DNA of 64,000 nucleotides from Montifringilla adamsi (GCA_017590115.1 JAGGNK010008670.1:4831677-4895676), one strand, 5' to 3'; counted from the first letter of the stretch, positions 14,583-26,979 are shown. Made by a program: numbers and translations. Notes: generated by a model not told the origin, from the letters alone.

Positions 14583-17378
14583 AATTAAATCAGTTCCTGC
14601 TGACTTTGAATACCTCTAATTTCTTTTCATACCATTTTACCTCTCCATCGTTTCTGGTGTTGTGTTCCAAGGCCAGAGCTAAAATTCAAGAGCTTCACTG
14701 AGGACAGGACTGCCATGAGCTGCAGCAGAGCACAGAGCTCTCCCAAGTGTTCCCACCCCAGAACCAGCTGGCTCTTCATGACTGGGCTTTTCAGCAGTAC
14801 TTATGCTCAGCCAACCTCCATCAATTCTGAAGCACTTTGTGCTTGATCGCTGGTAATTTTTCATGTTTAAGATAAAGCACTTCTCATTACCCCCACTTTG
14901 CAATCAAAAAAAGTGATTTTTAGAGGAATTTTAGAACACTTGTGCTTTTTTTTCATCAGTATTACAATGAACTGTATTGTTGAAGCAGTGGCCAGAGTCT
15001 GCTCCTGTTTTTGATAAAGAAAAGGCTGATTTCATACAAAAAACCCCACAATCTGTGGAACTAGGGAGTAAGGCTTCAGAATTCCTATCCTCATTGACCT
15101 CAGCAGAGCTTTTCAAGACTCCATTAGTAAGTATGAATCTGAGAAATGCGTTAGCAAATTCAGTGCCAGCTAAGCAGTGGGTAGGTTTGGCTGATCTTGG
15201 AGCCCTGATCTTATTAGAGAGAAGCTGTATATATTGAGCAGATTTTTCAGACCAGAGTGTGAAAACTCTGGATATTAAGGTGCTCAGCTGTGAATTACAC
15301 TTGGCTCTGCTGCTGTCCTAAATGGTTATTTTTTTCCTTTGTTGTGATCCAGAGTCCCATCTTTCTTTTCATCTCAGTTATAGTGGATTTTACAGATAAT
15401 GTGGAGAGTGTATAGAAAGAAAAATGGTACCAATATGCAAACTTGAATTATGGGTGTGTGTCTACAGTGGCTGGGATGCAGTGTTTTAGCACAGCTGTTG
15501 AACCAGGATATTTCTTGAGGAACATGATGTGGAACAGAACAAACATCAGCTTAACTGGAACAATATTCATATAAATGCAGATAATGCAAAGTAGTGTAAT
15601 GGTGGCTTCCATAGATGCTGAACTTCTCTTTCCCCCTCCATATTTAAGTGTGATTTTTGGACATGATGCATAGTTTTTCAACTGAAGTAAGAAAATACCA
15701 TGCTTTTGTACACCTAACTACAAATTAGAATCTTCTAAGGCTCAAAATTACTCTGTGCAGTATTGATGAAAGCTTAAGTGAAACTGCACAAAGCATTATA
15801 ACTATAATGAAGAATCAGAAATTATACATAAAAGTAAAAACAATGGCAAGCTGATGTTCCTTATTGTTTTATCCCTTCCTTTTTAGTTCTAAATTTTGCA
15901 ACTGAAACTGAGCCTACTCCCAAAAGGCAAAACACAAAGATTGTATACACACAGAACATTAAAGGACTGTGCTGGAGCCTCCTTTTGTGGGTCTATATCT
16001 CTCACTGAATGCTTGTATCACCTATGCAAGATCATCACATTTCTCACAGTACAGAAGAAGAGAGAACTAAAGCAAGATTTCCAGTGTATTTGTGTTTTGT
16101 TTGAAGTGATGCCATAATATACACTCTCTCATTTTCGAGAGTGTGTTGTTTAAGTAGACACTTGTATTTATATTCTGATTTTGTGTTAAATAACTCAGGT
16201 AGAGGAGCTGGGCTAAGGCATTTAACACCATGCTCCTCATGGTCTTTCAAGTGGCAGAGGAGGGTGTGACTGATGTGCATTGCAGAAGTCACACTCACAA
16301 GTTTTGCATAGTCAAGGGCAGGGTCTCTCTGAATTTTTAAAAAATGTTGAGTATTTACCACTCTCAAAAAATTGGAATTTATTCTGGCTTTGATAATTGA
16401 CTTAATTGGAGGTTGCAGCCTGTGTTCTACAGGAATATGAATCTCATTTTACTTAAAATAGAAAGAAATTTGTTCTTCTCCTGGTTTCTTTTTTTTTTTT
16501 TTTTTTTTTAATAGGGTGCTTGACTACTGTATACCCCTAATGGGAAAATATTTTGCTTAAGTTCTATTTTTATCTCCTGTTTGTTTATTTTTAATTACTA
16601 CTTCAGTACCCTGGGATTCACCATCGATCTTCATCTGCCTACACAATTATCCCTAGCTTGCTGAAGGGTTTGTTTATTTTTGAAGTTATATGAGTTATAT
16701 GTGCTCTGTTAAGGTTATTTGTGAGTGTGTCTAAGTACTGGTAACAGGGAGGAAAGATAAATTGATGTTACTCGTGTTATGAGGGTGTAACTCAAAAAGA
16801 TGATGTCTGAATGCTGTTGCTGTCTTGGGGTGATTTTCCTTCTAACAGCCTCTTGGGGAAATGCACATCATGGAGTGAGATGTTCCTGCCCCAAGGTTAC
16901 CTAGGGAACACTGTAACATAAAATGTGGGAGGTTAATGCCTTTAAGAGTGTTTTAAATGCACTGAAGTTCTTTGCACAGCAACTCCCACTAGCTTGAGAA
17001 GTATTTCATAAATTTATGAAAATGAATCTGCAACTTCACAGGAAGAGACAGTTCTTACTTCTCACCTTACTGGAGGGTCTACTCTGTGTAGGTTTTGCAT
17101 TATCACTTAAAAATGAATTCTACCATTTTGTTTTAAGTTAATGAAATTTTATCTTTGATCAGTAGATCAGTGTATTTCCACTGATATAACCTAAGGTTCT
17201 GTCCCAAAATTAATTTCTCTCCATCTGGAAAGAAATTACTTTTCCTGTATAAGCAAATGGGGAAAGTGTTTTCTGTCACCGTTAAGGCAACATTGGCAGC
17301 AAAACTCTGTACTTTTCTTCAGCTCTAAATGTGGTTGATATATTTCTTCCTAACTTTTAAATCCATAAAAATGTTGAA
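14583..17378. other. Non-coding DNA between two CR1 fragments
   Basis: No gene recognised. A 21-base T run lies at 16489-16509 and a short perfect hairpin at 16121-16144. The 107-codon minus-strand frame at 16044-16367 shows no family resemblance. Confidence 0.6.
16489..16509 (+). repeat. Poly-T run of 21
   Basis: Uninterrupted T run preceded by a pyrimidine-rich stretch. It could be the A-tail of a minus-strand retro-insertion, but no such element is recognisable to its left. Confidence 0.85.
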
Positions 17379-17498
17379 GACTGAATGGGGCTCTGAGCAA
17401 CCTGGTCTAGTGGAAAGTGTCCCTGCCTCTGGTGGAGGGATTGGGTGTGGATAATCTTTAACATTCCTTTCAACCCAAACCACTCTAGCTCTATGATG
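17379..17498 (+). mobile_element. CR1 LINE fragment, extreme 3' end
   Basis: The bases gagcaacctggtctagtgga near 17395 and the terminal ccaaaccactctagctctat near 17474-17493 are the hallmark CR1 3' terminal sequence. Only about 120 bases remain, an extreme 5' truncation typical of CR1. The final octamer tail is reduced to a single imperfect copy. Confidence 0.88.
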
Positions 17499-19623
17499 TA
17501 CAAATTTGTCTGGTGTTGAAAAAGGTTAAATGTGTGCCTCAGATAGGATGATCTGTGGCTCACAAGGGGATTCCCAGCACCCAGTGGCTCTCCCTGACAG
17601 CTGGTGCCATTGCCCTTAAGTTCATGTTTGCCATGTATTTACTGGAAGCAACTTTAGTCTGTAAATGTTGGACATTTTCCATGGAGGTACAGGAAAACAA
17701 CTTCACTCATATTAAAAAAAAACCAAAAAAAAACAAAAACCCAAAACAACAACAAACAATTCAAGAGAAACTTTAACTTGCAACCAATGCCAATGGCCAA
17801 AGCTAAGAAACCAGGGAGTAACCATGATGATGCTCCAATGGCATTTAACGGGTTATAGGTTTGTGCTGGGGTGCACATGGACATGAGCGATGACCCAAAC
17901 CTGGATGAATTTACACAGTTTATAACACTGTTGAGACTCACAGCAATGGTCATAAAACCTCTATGGGGTGAGGTCTCCTGTTGTATGGGTGCCAGGGGAT
18001 CTGCTGCCTCTCATTCCCACCATCGGGAGAATGTATGGGGTACCTACCACAGCCTTGGGGCGGGGAAATAGGGGTGGGAAAGGCTGGAGGCTGTCAGGGA
18101 GCTGTGATATGTAAGGAGGTGTGTGCTCCTGACAGCACTGCTCTAATAAATAGTAACTTCAGGTTTGTGATCAGTCTGAAAGCTGCTCTGAAATCTCTCC
18201 CATGTACTTGCTTTCCAAAACAGAGACCATTTCTAAAAGGCCTGACAAAGAATGTTGATCATTGAATCATCCTGTAAAATTTGAGAGAACTGTAATTATA
18301 AGCAGTAGGGGAAAATCTATAGAAAAGAGCTAATTTCCCATTAAATTCAACAGGGCAGTTGTCAGCTGATATAAATCAGTAAGTTTATTGATTCAGTGGA
18401 GCTTGTTTGCACAATATAAGGGTTCAGCCCCACTGGGTTTGGGAACAAAGTCCATAGAACCCATTTGGTGTCGATTATATTCATTTTTATTCTGTTCAAT
18501 ATGACTAATTACTGCTGTTCCCTCAGTCTGAATGGACCAAAGGGCTCCTGTCAGAGCCTTCTGCTGGAGTGACTCACCCAGGAGAGTGAGGAGCAGTGAC
18601 AGATCCTGCAGCTGAGCAGGGAGGGCCGGGGGGATTTGTTGTCAGGAGCTGCATCACAAGTGCAGGAGAATCAAGTCTCTGCTAAGTGAACCCTGAGCTG
18701 GGCTCTCCTTGCTCTCTGTATTGTGTGCTGCCACAGAGCTCCAGTCTCACTGCAGGCTGTAAAAGGCCCGTGTGCTGGCAATTAATCTAAATTACATGTG
18801 CGTTTTGGAATGTGTCACACCGCATCATTTGAGCCATCGTACAAACACTGACTGCAGTTCAGGTAGAGTTCACTCCCAAAGCTTCCACTGGCCCTAAGTA
18901 AAGAACCCTTAATTTTGTAAAGGAAACAGTGGTACAGACCCCTTTATTGTCTCTAGCACATGAAGCTTGAAACAATTACAGCTTACTCTATGAATCCATT
19001 TCTCCTCATTCTCTGCAATCCTCAGATTTCCTTATGCTCCCCTGACTCAGGGGAAATATTCATTAGGAAAGCACGTACAGTTTCTCTAAATATATCAAGT
19101 TTGAATTGCTGAAGCTGGTGGCTGGCTCCCTTCCACACAGTTTGTAGGGAATTTTTAAAAGAAAACCCAATAGCTGATCATGCAACTAATCCAGATTTTC
19201 ATTCTTACATTCTAAGCGAGGAAAAAAAGTGCTGACAGCTGAAGTGCCTCCCTTAATTCCCTTCTGCAGTATATTATTGTGGGGCACCATGGTTTCTGCC
19301 CCATGATGTGCTGCTTCAGGCTGTGCTGAAGGGGTGCAGGGCACTTTAAAAGCCATTCAGTCTCCCAGAGCATGAGCCTCTGTGCCTGAGGGAGTGTTTG
19401 ACACTCGCCTCTTGGAGCAGCTGTGCTGGAGGGTGAGAGGATCGAGGAGATGGAAGGTTGGGGTTCACTCAGACTGCTCCTTTCACACCACTGAAGGACC
19501 CACTAAGGTGCTGTCATCTCCTCTGAACCATGTGAGCTTCCACCCCACATCAGCATTTCTGATTGATGATATTCATGCCTCAGGTTTTAGCTTTTATATC
19601 TTTCAGGTGCTATTCTGATTTAG
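17499..19623. other. Non-coding DNA, no gene recognised
   Basis: Contains an A/C-rich tract at about 17712-17760 (A runs broken by CC and C, then a CAA repeat) and a moderately GC-richer patch at 18540-18770. The open frames (up to 99 codons) read through these tracts and carry no recognisable motif. Confidence 0.6.
17712..17760 (+). repeat. A/C-rich low-complexity tract
   Basis: Poly-A interrupted by CC, C and CCC, ending in a CAA-type repeat. Similar interrupted A/C tracts occur at 22040-22092 and 27842-27862. Confidence 0.75.
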
Positions 19624-19994
19624 TGTGTAAGTCTAGGCTTCGTATTAGGGAATGGTGAGCTCTCTTCACAGAGTAGGCAGACAAAACAATTCCTTCTCTA
19701 GCTGGGGACCCAAGGACAGCCAATCCAGATCTCAGGCCCAAGAGCATAAACGATGTGGACTGAAGAGAGAAAAACAAGAAGGATGGGACTTCATGGGCTA
19801 AAGCTGTAACTGAGCAATTAGCTCCAATATGCTAATGGACCAAAACTTATAAAAGTGAGACCCTGTTGGGGACCTGTTGTCCATTTTAGGTTGTGCTGCT
19901 CAAGGTGGATCTATTTGAGGCCTCTTAATAAATCCCTACTTTATTCTTTAGCTCTGTCTTGTCTCTATTCTAGGTCAGCTTTCAAAAGGCATCA
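19624..19994 (+). mobile_element. Endogenous retrovirus LTR (solo or truncated)
   Basis: The layout is that of an LTR: a possible TG start, a CCAAT-like motif near 19823, a TATA box (tataaaa) at 19848-19854, a polyadenylation signal AATAAA at 19927-19932 about 75 bases downstream, then a T/GT-rich U5 and a CA end near 19991-19994. This pattern is common to LTRs of passerine ERVL/ERVK-type elements; I recall close relatives but cannot name the subfamily. No second LTR, no gag, pol or env frame, and no matching target-site duplication is visible at the borders I chose, so the edges are uncertain by several bases. Confidence 0.72.
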
Positions 19995-19996
19995 AT

Positions 19997-20080
19997 ATTC
20001 GCTTGAATTTTCTATATTTTTCTCTTTCTTTTTCATCTTTTACTTAGAAATATGTACATTTTCTTCAATTCAAAGCGAAT
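19997..20080. repeat. Inverted repeat just after the LTR
   Basis: The arms attcgcttgaattt (19997-20010) and aattcaaagcgaat (20067-20080) are inverted copies apart from one base insertion. They enclose a T-rich segment of about 56 bases. The pair lies immediately downstream of the LTR end and could be part of the retroviral leader or of the target sequence. Confidence 0.6.
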
Positions 20081-20090
20081 TTAACTTCTA

Positions 20091-20236
20091 TTTCAGTCAC
20101 ATCTATTTCACAGGTTAAAAAAAAAAAAAAAAAAAGGGGAACCTGGTGGTACAAGGTGACTCAGCTTTCAGTCACATCTATTTCACAGGTAAAAAAAAAA
20201 AAAAGATGGGGAACCTGGTGGTACAAGGTGACTCAG
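20091..20236 (+). repeat. Two-copy tandem duplication with internal A-run
   Basis: Units at 20091-20164 (74 bp) and 20166-20236 (71 bp) are almost identical and are separated by one base. Each holds a poly-A run (19 A at 20117-20135, 14 A at 20191-20204) between tttcacaggt and gggaacctggtggtacaag. The differences are confined to the A-run length and its 3' junction, so the duplication looks young. It begins about 100 bases after the LTR. Confidence 0.9.
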
Positions 20237-23200
20237 AATTGTGGGTGACTTTGCATCTGCAAAGACACCACAAAGCAGATTTCAGTGCTTGGGTTCAGGA
20301 CAAAAGGCACAAAGGTGTGGCCATGGCAGCCTGTAACAAGGATTTTGGGTTCCCATTTGTTGCAAGACAGGGTCTGAATGGTTCTTTTTGTGGTCCTGTG
20401 CTATGTTAATGGTGGTGAACAGTTGAACTCAAGTGTTGCTGTTCTAATTCCTTCTTCAGCAGTGTTTTCCCATTCCTTTACTGCTGCACTGTCTATACTG
20501 CCCTCTTGCAGATGTGCTTCCTTCCTTCCATCGGGTCTCATAGTTAAGAACAAGAAAGCAAAGAGCACAGAGAAGGTTTGTTTCTCCTGCTGTGGGAGGC
20601 AGAGCACCCTTCCCTTTCCCCCGAAACACAAATCCTCCAACTCCAGCAGTTAAACCGCAATCCAGAGCACTAACATTTGGATTTGGAAGCATTTTGCCTG
20701 CACAGATGGGGCTCCACAAGGTGCAAAGCTGTGAAGAATGTTGTAAATTGTCGAGTCAGGTTAAATTTAAAAAGTGAAAAGGGGAGGAAGAAAGCAAAAC
20801 TGAGTGAAATGAAGGAAGAGACTCCAGATGTGGGTCGGATGGGATCTGACTGTGTTCCAAAGTTTCTTCAAGGCAAGCAGGGAAAAGTCAAGTCTTCAGG
20901 CAATGTTTTTTGAGAGCTCCAGAGGGGATGAATTAGGGACAATGTGTTTTGGAGGCACATTCTGCCCATGAGATTCATATGTCGGGGAAAGCTAGAGGCC
21001 CATGCCACCAAAGCTCCTTCCCACCTGTGCTGAGATGATGCCTGGGTGCTGGCTTGTGCCCAGACTGAAGCAGAGAAGCAGAAAGGTACCAGGGAAGGCA
21101 GGGAAGCTGCCAGGGCCTGCAGACCATGCTGGGCTTTGTAGGGCTGTGACTGGCAGGGCAGGAATGAACTCTGCTCCCCACTGATGGGTGTGAGCCAGCA
21201 CCTCTGCCATGAGGGTGGTACACGAGGACTGGGCAGGTTCCAGAATGCTCCTGAAATGAAGGGAGCTGAGGGCTCACCTCTTGCTTTTTCCACAGCTCTG
21301 TGTCCTGAGTGAAGGTGAAAGTAGTTGGTAGTCTGTCCCTCACATCCCTTTTTAATACTGCAGTAATTCCATTTTAACCAAGCTGTGTACTTTTATCTTC
21401 CTAAGGGATCTCAAACAAGCTTTTAATTTTCAGCAAAACCTTTGCAGATCACCTCTAAGATCAGGGTCGGAGCTAATTTTTTTTATGTTGTGCCTGAGGG
21501 AGATGGATTGGGAGGGGTTATGGTCTTGGAGCTTTCAGGAGGGCTCCTCGTGTTTTGGGTGCTTGAAGATGATGCACAGCACAGAACGTGGTGGAAAGTG
21601 CAGCTCTGTTCATGCAATGAGTTCAGAAACTACTGAAACACAGCTGTAATGAAGCAAATATTGTAAGAGAAATAAGGAACAATGGGCCATGCCATGGACC
21701 TGGTTTTCCTCGCAAGCTAGGACAATTTGGTGGACTGGCTGAGTTTCATGACAGCAGTGGTGAGAATTTATTTCTTCCCTTCCCTCCTTCTCCTGCTAGT
21801 GCACTTTTGTCTCACAGGTTGGCATGTTGTGCACGCCTAGGAGATTGCCTTGGCTCTGTCCTTTAGTGGAAGCCATAATCCATCCTGCAGTGGGGTTACA
21901 GCTCCTGCAGGGAGTCCCAGCATCCCTCCCGAGTCACTCTGTCCTGTCATCTGGTGGAATCTGGGAAGATAAGAACTGTAAATAGGAAATGAATCACAGA
22001 GCTCTCAGAGAGATGTGAGGTTAGGATAAAACAACAGAACAACATCCAAACCCCCACCCTACTAAAAAGAAATCCCAAACAAACAAAAAACCTGGAAGAC
22101 AACGCCAAAAACATTTTGGTTGGTGATGTGCAGGGGGACAACATGGTGTTATAAATGTAACTATGACTCAGGCAACAGAAGTGGCAAGAATTATGTAGAG
22201 CAGAAGAGATTTTAAGTTGGAAAAATGTGATTGAGTTAAGAGGAAGAAAAATTTAGGCTGCATCTCATGAGAAAATAGACTAATTGTGAAATCCTCTACT
22301 ACACTTAGATCTGGGCCCCTTGGGAAATAATGGAAAAGTGTTTCTTGGCAGCAGAAGCCCCTAGACAAAAGAGCAGTGCTTTAGGAATAGGTTATGCATA
22401 GCTGCAATATAGTTCATCAGCAGCAACCCCATTCCTGCACTAGCAGGAAAGAAGCAGCTAATTTATCAATGATAACTTTTGTGTTTCACTGCTTCCAAAG
22501 ACACTGTGGTTGCTGACAGATGTGTTTGGGTGCAGAGGTGATTTTACAAAATGAGAATTTATCTAATAGGAACAGGTCTAAAACTAATGGTTCATTTTGC
22601 ATAGGCTGCCCAGCAGTAACAGATAGTAACAGCTGTTTGCTTCTCCTCTTGTCTTAAGCTAGATTTGAACTATTAAATTTAAGGCAAAATAAAATGGGAG
22701 GTGTTTCTTTAATCCATTCAGTCCTCCAGGGAACGATTTGCAAATGCACATGTATTTTTCATATTGAACCTTTCCTGTTGCTTAAAAATATCTATTTTCT
22801 TGAGACACCTTATTGAAAAAGTGCCTTGGTGCTTTTCATCATCCACTGTAACTTGTTTTCAAATCAAAAGGCAGTATGTGCCTTGAAAATAGTTGTTTAC
22901 AGTACTGTTTGGCAAGCTTCAAAATGCACCTAAGGTTGAAAATTAAAAATACTAATCAAGAGCATGAAAAGCAATTTCACAATTTGAAATGATATTTCAA
23001 ACTCCCCTGCCCATCATAAATTTGTCACCTGTCTAAGGCTGCTGCCATTTCCATGGCTGTGGAGCAGCAGCAACCAGAGCAGCTCAGTGCTTTCCACTGT
23101 GGGGAAATGAGGTTGGCTTTACCCCCAGTGTCAGCTGACACTTTCCACCCTCAAAAATCCAGAGCAGGATGGTATCCGCAAGCTCCCTGTGTTTGACTTT

Positions 23201-26200
23201 GGCTTTTAGTCTGGCTTGAACTGGAATTCTTCTTAATGCTCTTTATCTTGGTTTTCCCATCAGTGACATTTTGATGTTTTCGCATGAGCTCGAGCTAAGA
23301 GAAGATTCCATTTTCTCTTCTGTCCTCATTCTTCCACCCTTGCTCTCCAGGCTTATCAGCACTGCTGGTGTCAGCTGTAGCTTTTATCTCTACCTATCCT
23401 TGAGCCAGCTCAACTTACTAGGCCAAGGGAAAAAAAAAAAAAAGTAACACCTACAAAAAGATTGATAATTTTATGCTGAGTTTGCGAATGGAATTGAGAA
23501 AACCAAATAATGCCAGTGCTGGGTGAGGAGTGGGCTGAGCATGGAAGGAAGGTGGGGAACAAGTCCTGCCCCTTTCAGCAGCAGAGAAGCTGAATTACAC
23601 TGTTGAAATGGGAGGGATAGACCTAAAGGAACAGCGAAATGACAATACCAAAATTCTCATATTTTGATTTTTTAATCAAGAAATGGTCTATAGAGAAATA
23701 AATAAGTGTAGCGATATGTATGTAGAAACCTGCTCATAGATCCTATTAATTTCAGAATCAAGAAACTTGTCACTGAATTAACACACAAATACACGTATTA
23801 CATTCACATCAAATAGGTGAAGTTATGATATCTAGTTTTGTTAAGGAGCTTTTGATGTAAGTTTTTTGCCCAGAGTTCAGACAGGACAGCATATCTGCTG
23901 TTATAGCAGCCAAAGAGAAGACAGGTACTGACTGATTGTAATTAAGTGTATTTTAGTATGTTGCCTAGTATGTATTACTTAATTTATGCCTGTTTCACAC
24001 CACCGCAGTTATGCCTGCAATAGAATAAAAATGAAATCTAAATTTTCCAGCACTTCATATTAAATATGTTTCCATTCATTAAAAAAAAATCCCCAACATG
24101 TAGCAAAGCTGTACCTATGTGTAAGGTATGAAAAGAAATGTCAAAAATTTGTTCTTTCTGGCTATGATTTACTATTTGTTTGTTTCCCCTAGTGAAATAG
24201 CAGGAAAAATATGAGAAAGAGACTGAGAAATGGCATGTTACCCATTCTTTTTTCTTTACAACTATTAAGAAGGATTTGAACTGTCAAAGTTTACTGAAAT
24301 ATTTCTGTGCATATTCAGCTTGAATGATATGCAACAGAAAAAGTACCTTTTTCAATGTGCACTCAGGTAGATAGTCCACTCCTGTTGCCAAACTCTGCAA
24401 TTTTAGATCATGAAATAACACTATCCCAGCAGGTTAAATAATGCTGCAGGTCATATCTACATTCCAGCAGTTTGCTCCGTGTAGGAGGGTTGGTATAATC
24501 AAGTTTAATTAGAAAAACAAAGGCAAGATTGCCACGTGCTTGATCCAAAGCCTTTTGAAGCTCACAGGAATCTCTCAGCTGGTTTCTTTGTTTCTGTAAG
24601 TTATCTGTTATTAGGACTGAATCAAACTTGGTTTCTTCATGCTTAGTAAAATTGGGTTTTCAGTGTCATTAACAAGGTGAGAAACAAGCTGGTGAGACAG
24701 CATCATTTTTCCTCTTGAAAACCTGAATACTTGCTTTAGACTTCTCATTAACTTCTCATGCAATTAGATGTTTACATGCAAAAATAAACCATGTCTAGTC
24801 TTTATGGCATATCTCAATCATAATGCTGAAATTAGGGAAGACAGTTTTCATAAGCTGGTGGTTCTCTGTGGTGAAGACTCTCCTGTGTAAAACAGCTGGC
24901 TAAAGGGCATAATTAATTTAATTCACAACAATTGTTGTTCACTGTCTAATTATTTCAGGTTCATCTTGATCTGCTTTGAATATGTTATGCATTTTAACAT
25001 GCAAGCATTCAAAATTTTATGAGCAGTGGCAAAAAGTACTTATAGCTTGCTTTCATTACTTTTTGATAGGAATATGTGGCCACAGGACAGCTGCAAATAT
25101 AAAAAATTACTTCATGGATAATCTTTTGTGGAGTAACTCTTGAAAGTAAACTGTAATAATGCAAAGAATTTTAAAACAGCTTTGAAGCAAGTGATTTCTT
25201 CCATCATGGTTCAGTCTCATAATCTTCTTCAAGTATTTAGAGAGTCAATTGCTCTTAATTTTAGATTGTTATTAAATTAAGTGGTGATGATGACTGTGGG
25301 TAGGATGTCTTTTACTGTCTAGAGTGTCACAGTAGAGTGTAATAGTCCTAGATTTGAAATGTTTTCATCCTATTAAATGGCTGTGTTAAGTTATCATGGA
25401 AAATGAGCACCTAATTTATTTTAATCTTTCATATTCTTTGAGCTGTTTTTCTTCCTAAGTGTTTTTGAGTGACAAATGAGAATCAAAATCTGCTGTTGAT
25501 GCTTACTTTGCAGTTATATCAAGAAGACCCTTATCTAGAGCTGACAAAACCCAGCTTTCCTTAAGGTTTCTTTATCTCAGAAAGACAACATAATCTATAC
25601 ACTCTAGTTCTGTGTGTGTTCTTGTAAATGTCTGAATATAAACCTTTCTGTAGGCAGTGCTTTACATATGTCTGTCAAATAGAATTCGTGTTCTGTTCAC
25701 ACAGAGATCTCCATTTTTGTGCCATTTATTCATCATGTGCCTCCTGGCTGTGCAACCTGTGTATAAATTACCAATAATTATTGACTATTTGATACTTTTG
25801 ATCATATCAGTGCTGTTTGTAGGCTAGACAACCTCCGTCTCGAATTAGAGCCTCCAAATGTTACAGGAGCAGAAACAATTATATAATTTTCCCTTGCAGT
25901 TTATGTTCCTTCTTAGACCATGCTTAGTGGATTTTGTTATATATTACATAAGTGTGCAACCCTGCAATGGAGGAGATTCACATCCCCACCCTCCAGTGTG
26001 GTATGAGGCAAACCAGGTACATCACCTGCACCATCCTTTGATGAAAAAAACAGCATGTGCTGTAGCTTCATTTTAGGAGCACTGCAACCTGAACCTCTTT
26101 TCATTGTGAAAGAAAATCAATCCTTCATACATGAAAACACTTAGTAATGGTCTTACTTGAGCTTAGCTTAGACTGAATTATTCATGACTGAGTTATCCAG

Positions 26201-26340
26201 GGTGAACGTTACCTGTGCAGCACACTGCCTGCATCTCTTGTTTATTTTCATTAGGGTGATTTACTTTAACAAGGACTGCAGGACCAGGTTGTGCACTTGC
26301 TGGACATAAGAACATTTCATATTGGGATTTTTCTTTCTGT
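20237..26340. other. Non-coding DNA, no gene recognised
   Basis: A moderately GC-richer part (20960-21300) gives overlapping minus-strand frames of 141 and 122 codons, neither with a recognisable domain. An A/C-rich tract lies at 22040-22092 and an A run near 23429-23443. A perfect palindrome with paired SOX-type half-sites lies at 24925-24938 inside a TAAT-rich stretch (24905-24960) that has the look of a regulatory element. No RNA gene or CR1 tail seen. Confidence 0.55.
24925..24938. promoter_or_regulatory. Palindromic paired SOX-like site
   Basis: The 14 bases acaacaattgttgt are a perfect palindrome made of two abutting ACAAT half-sites in opposite orientation, the arrangement bound by SOX-family dimers. 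Homeodomain-type TAATTA and CTAATT cores lie within 30 bases on both sides. Function is inferred from motif content only. Confidence 0.3.
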
Positions 26341-26342
26341 TT

Positions 26343-26418
26343 GATTTTTTTCCCCCCCTCCCCCCTGGTGTTGTGTTTGTTGTGATGGGTGTTTTTTTTT
26401 TATTTTTTTTTTGTTTAG
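26343..26418 (+). repeat. Pyrimidine-rich tract ending in TTTAG
   Basis: T runs, C runs and a TG-rich interruption lead into two long T runs and then gtttag at 26413-26418. As a sequence it is an excellent splice-acceptor pyrimidine tract; it may equally be ordinary low-complexity DNA. Confidence 0.6.
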
Positions 26419-26587
26419 GGCCCCAGCGAGGGGTCCCAAAGAGAATGTTAGTGCTTTTGAATCTCGATGGCTCCCCGTTGACATGCCATCTGCAGATGCT
26501 CATGTAGAGTATGTTTTAAGCAGCAAACACCTGGGGTGCTGTATTAAAAAATGCTCAGCATTTCAAAATCCTGGTGATGGAGAGTGA
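26419..26587 (+). CDS. Possible exon: 55 open codons after an acceptor-like site
   Basis: Directly after the TTTAG at 26414-26418 the frame beginning at 26420 is open for 55 codons up to TGA at 26585-26587. Its start reads APARGPKENVSAFESRW and continues with PVDMPSADAHVEYVLSSKHL, a balanced composition unlike the repetitive residues of most chance frames here. The stretch keeps CpGs at 26427, 26465 and 26476 in an otherwise CpG-poor region. Against it: the open length is not rare by chance, no strong donor (MAG|GTRAGT) follows, and no AATAAA follows closely if it were terminal. I do not recognise the protein, so this is a candidate only. Confidence 0.25.
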
Positions 26588-26979
26588 TATGCTCTTGATA
26601 TGCCTCTTGCTGTTAGAACTATAAGCTGGATCCTGCTAAGTCCTAATGCCTCCTGTTAGAGTGAATGATAGCAGAGAATACTTAGGACTTGAGAGATGCA
26701 TGACTTTTCAGGTGTGTTAAAAGGAGTTTAACTCTGTCAAAACTCCTCTTTTATTTAGACACAGTCATTTTAGACTGATCTCCTCTGCTGTCTTTTTGAA
26801 GGACTACAGTGTAATAGCCCTTGAGCAAGGGGATGAGCAGGAGTTGTTACCAGGCCTTTAGACTCACATGACACTCCTTATTTTAGTGATTCGAGTTTGA
26901 AAACATTCAAGCTGTGTCATTTTATGGTGACAAAAATTTTCAGCAACACTGAGTGATTTTTGATGGATGTATTCCTGGG
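26588..26979. other. Non-coding DNA
   Basis: About 390 bases of unique sequence before the CR1 insertion, with no gene, repeat or regulatory motif that I can support. Confidence 0.6.

Noticed and set aside
20868..21293. 141-codon minus-strand frame
   Set aside because: It lies in moderately GC-rich DNA with an overlapping 122-codon frame on the same strand; no motif, no exon borders, no recognisable family.
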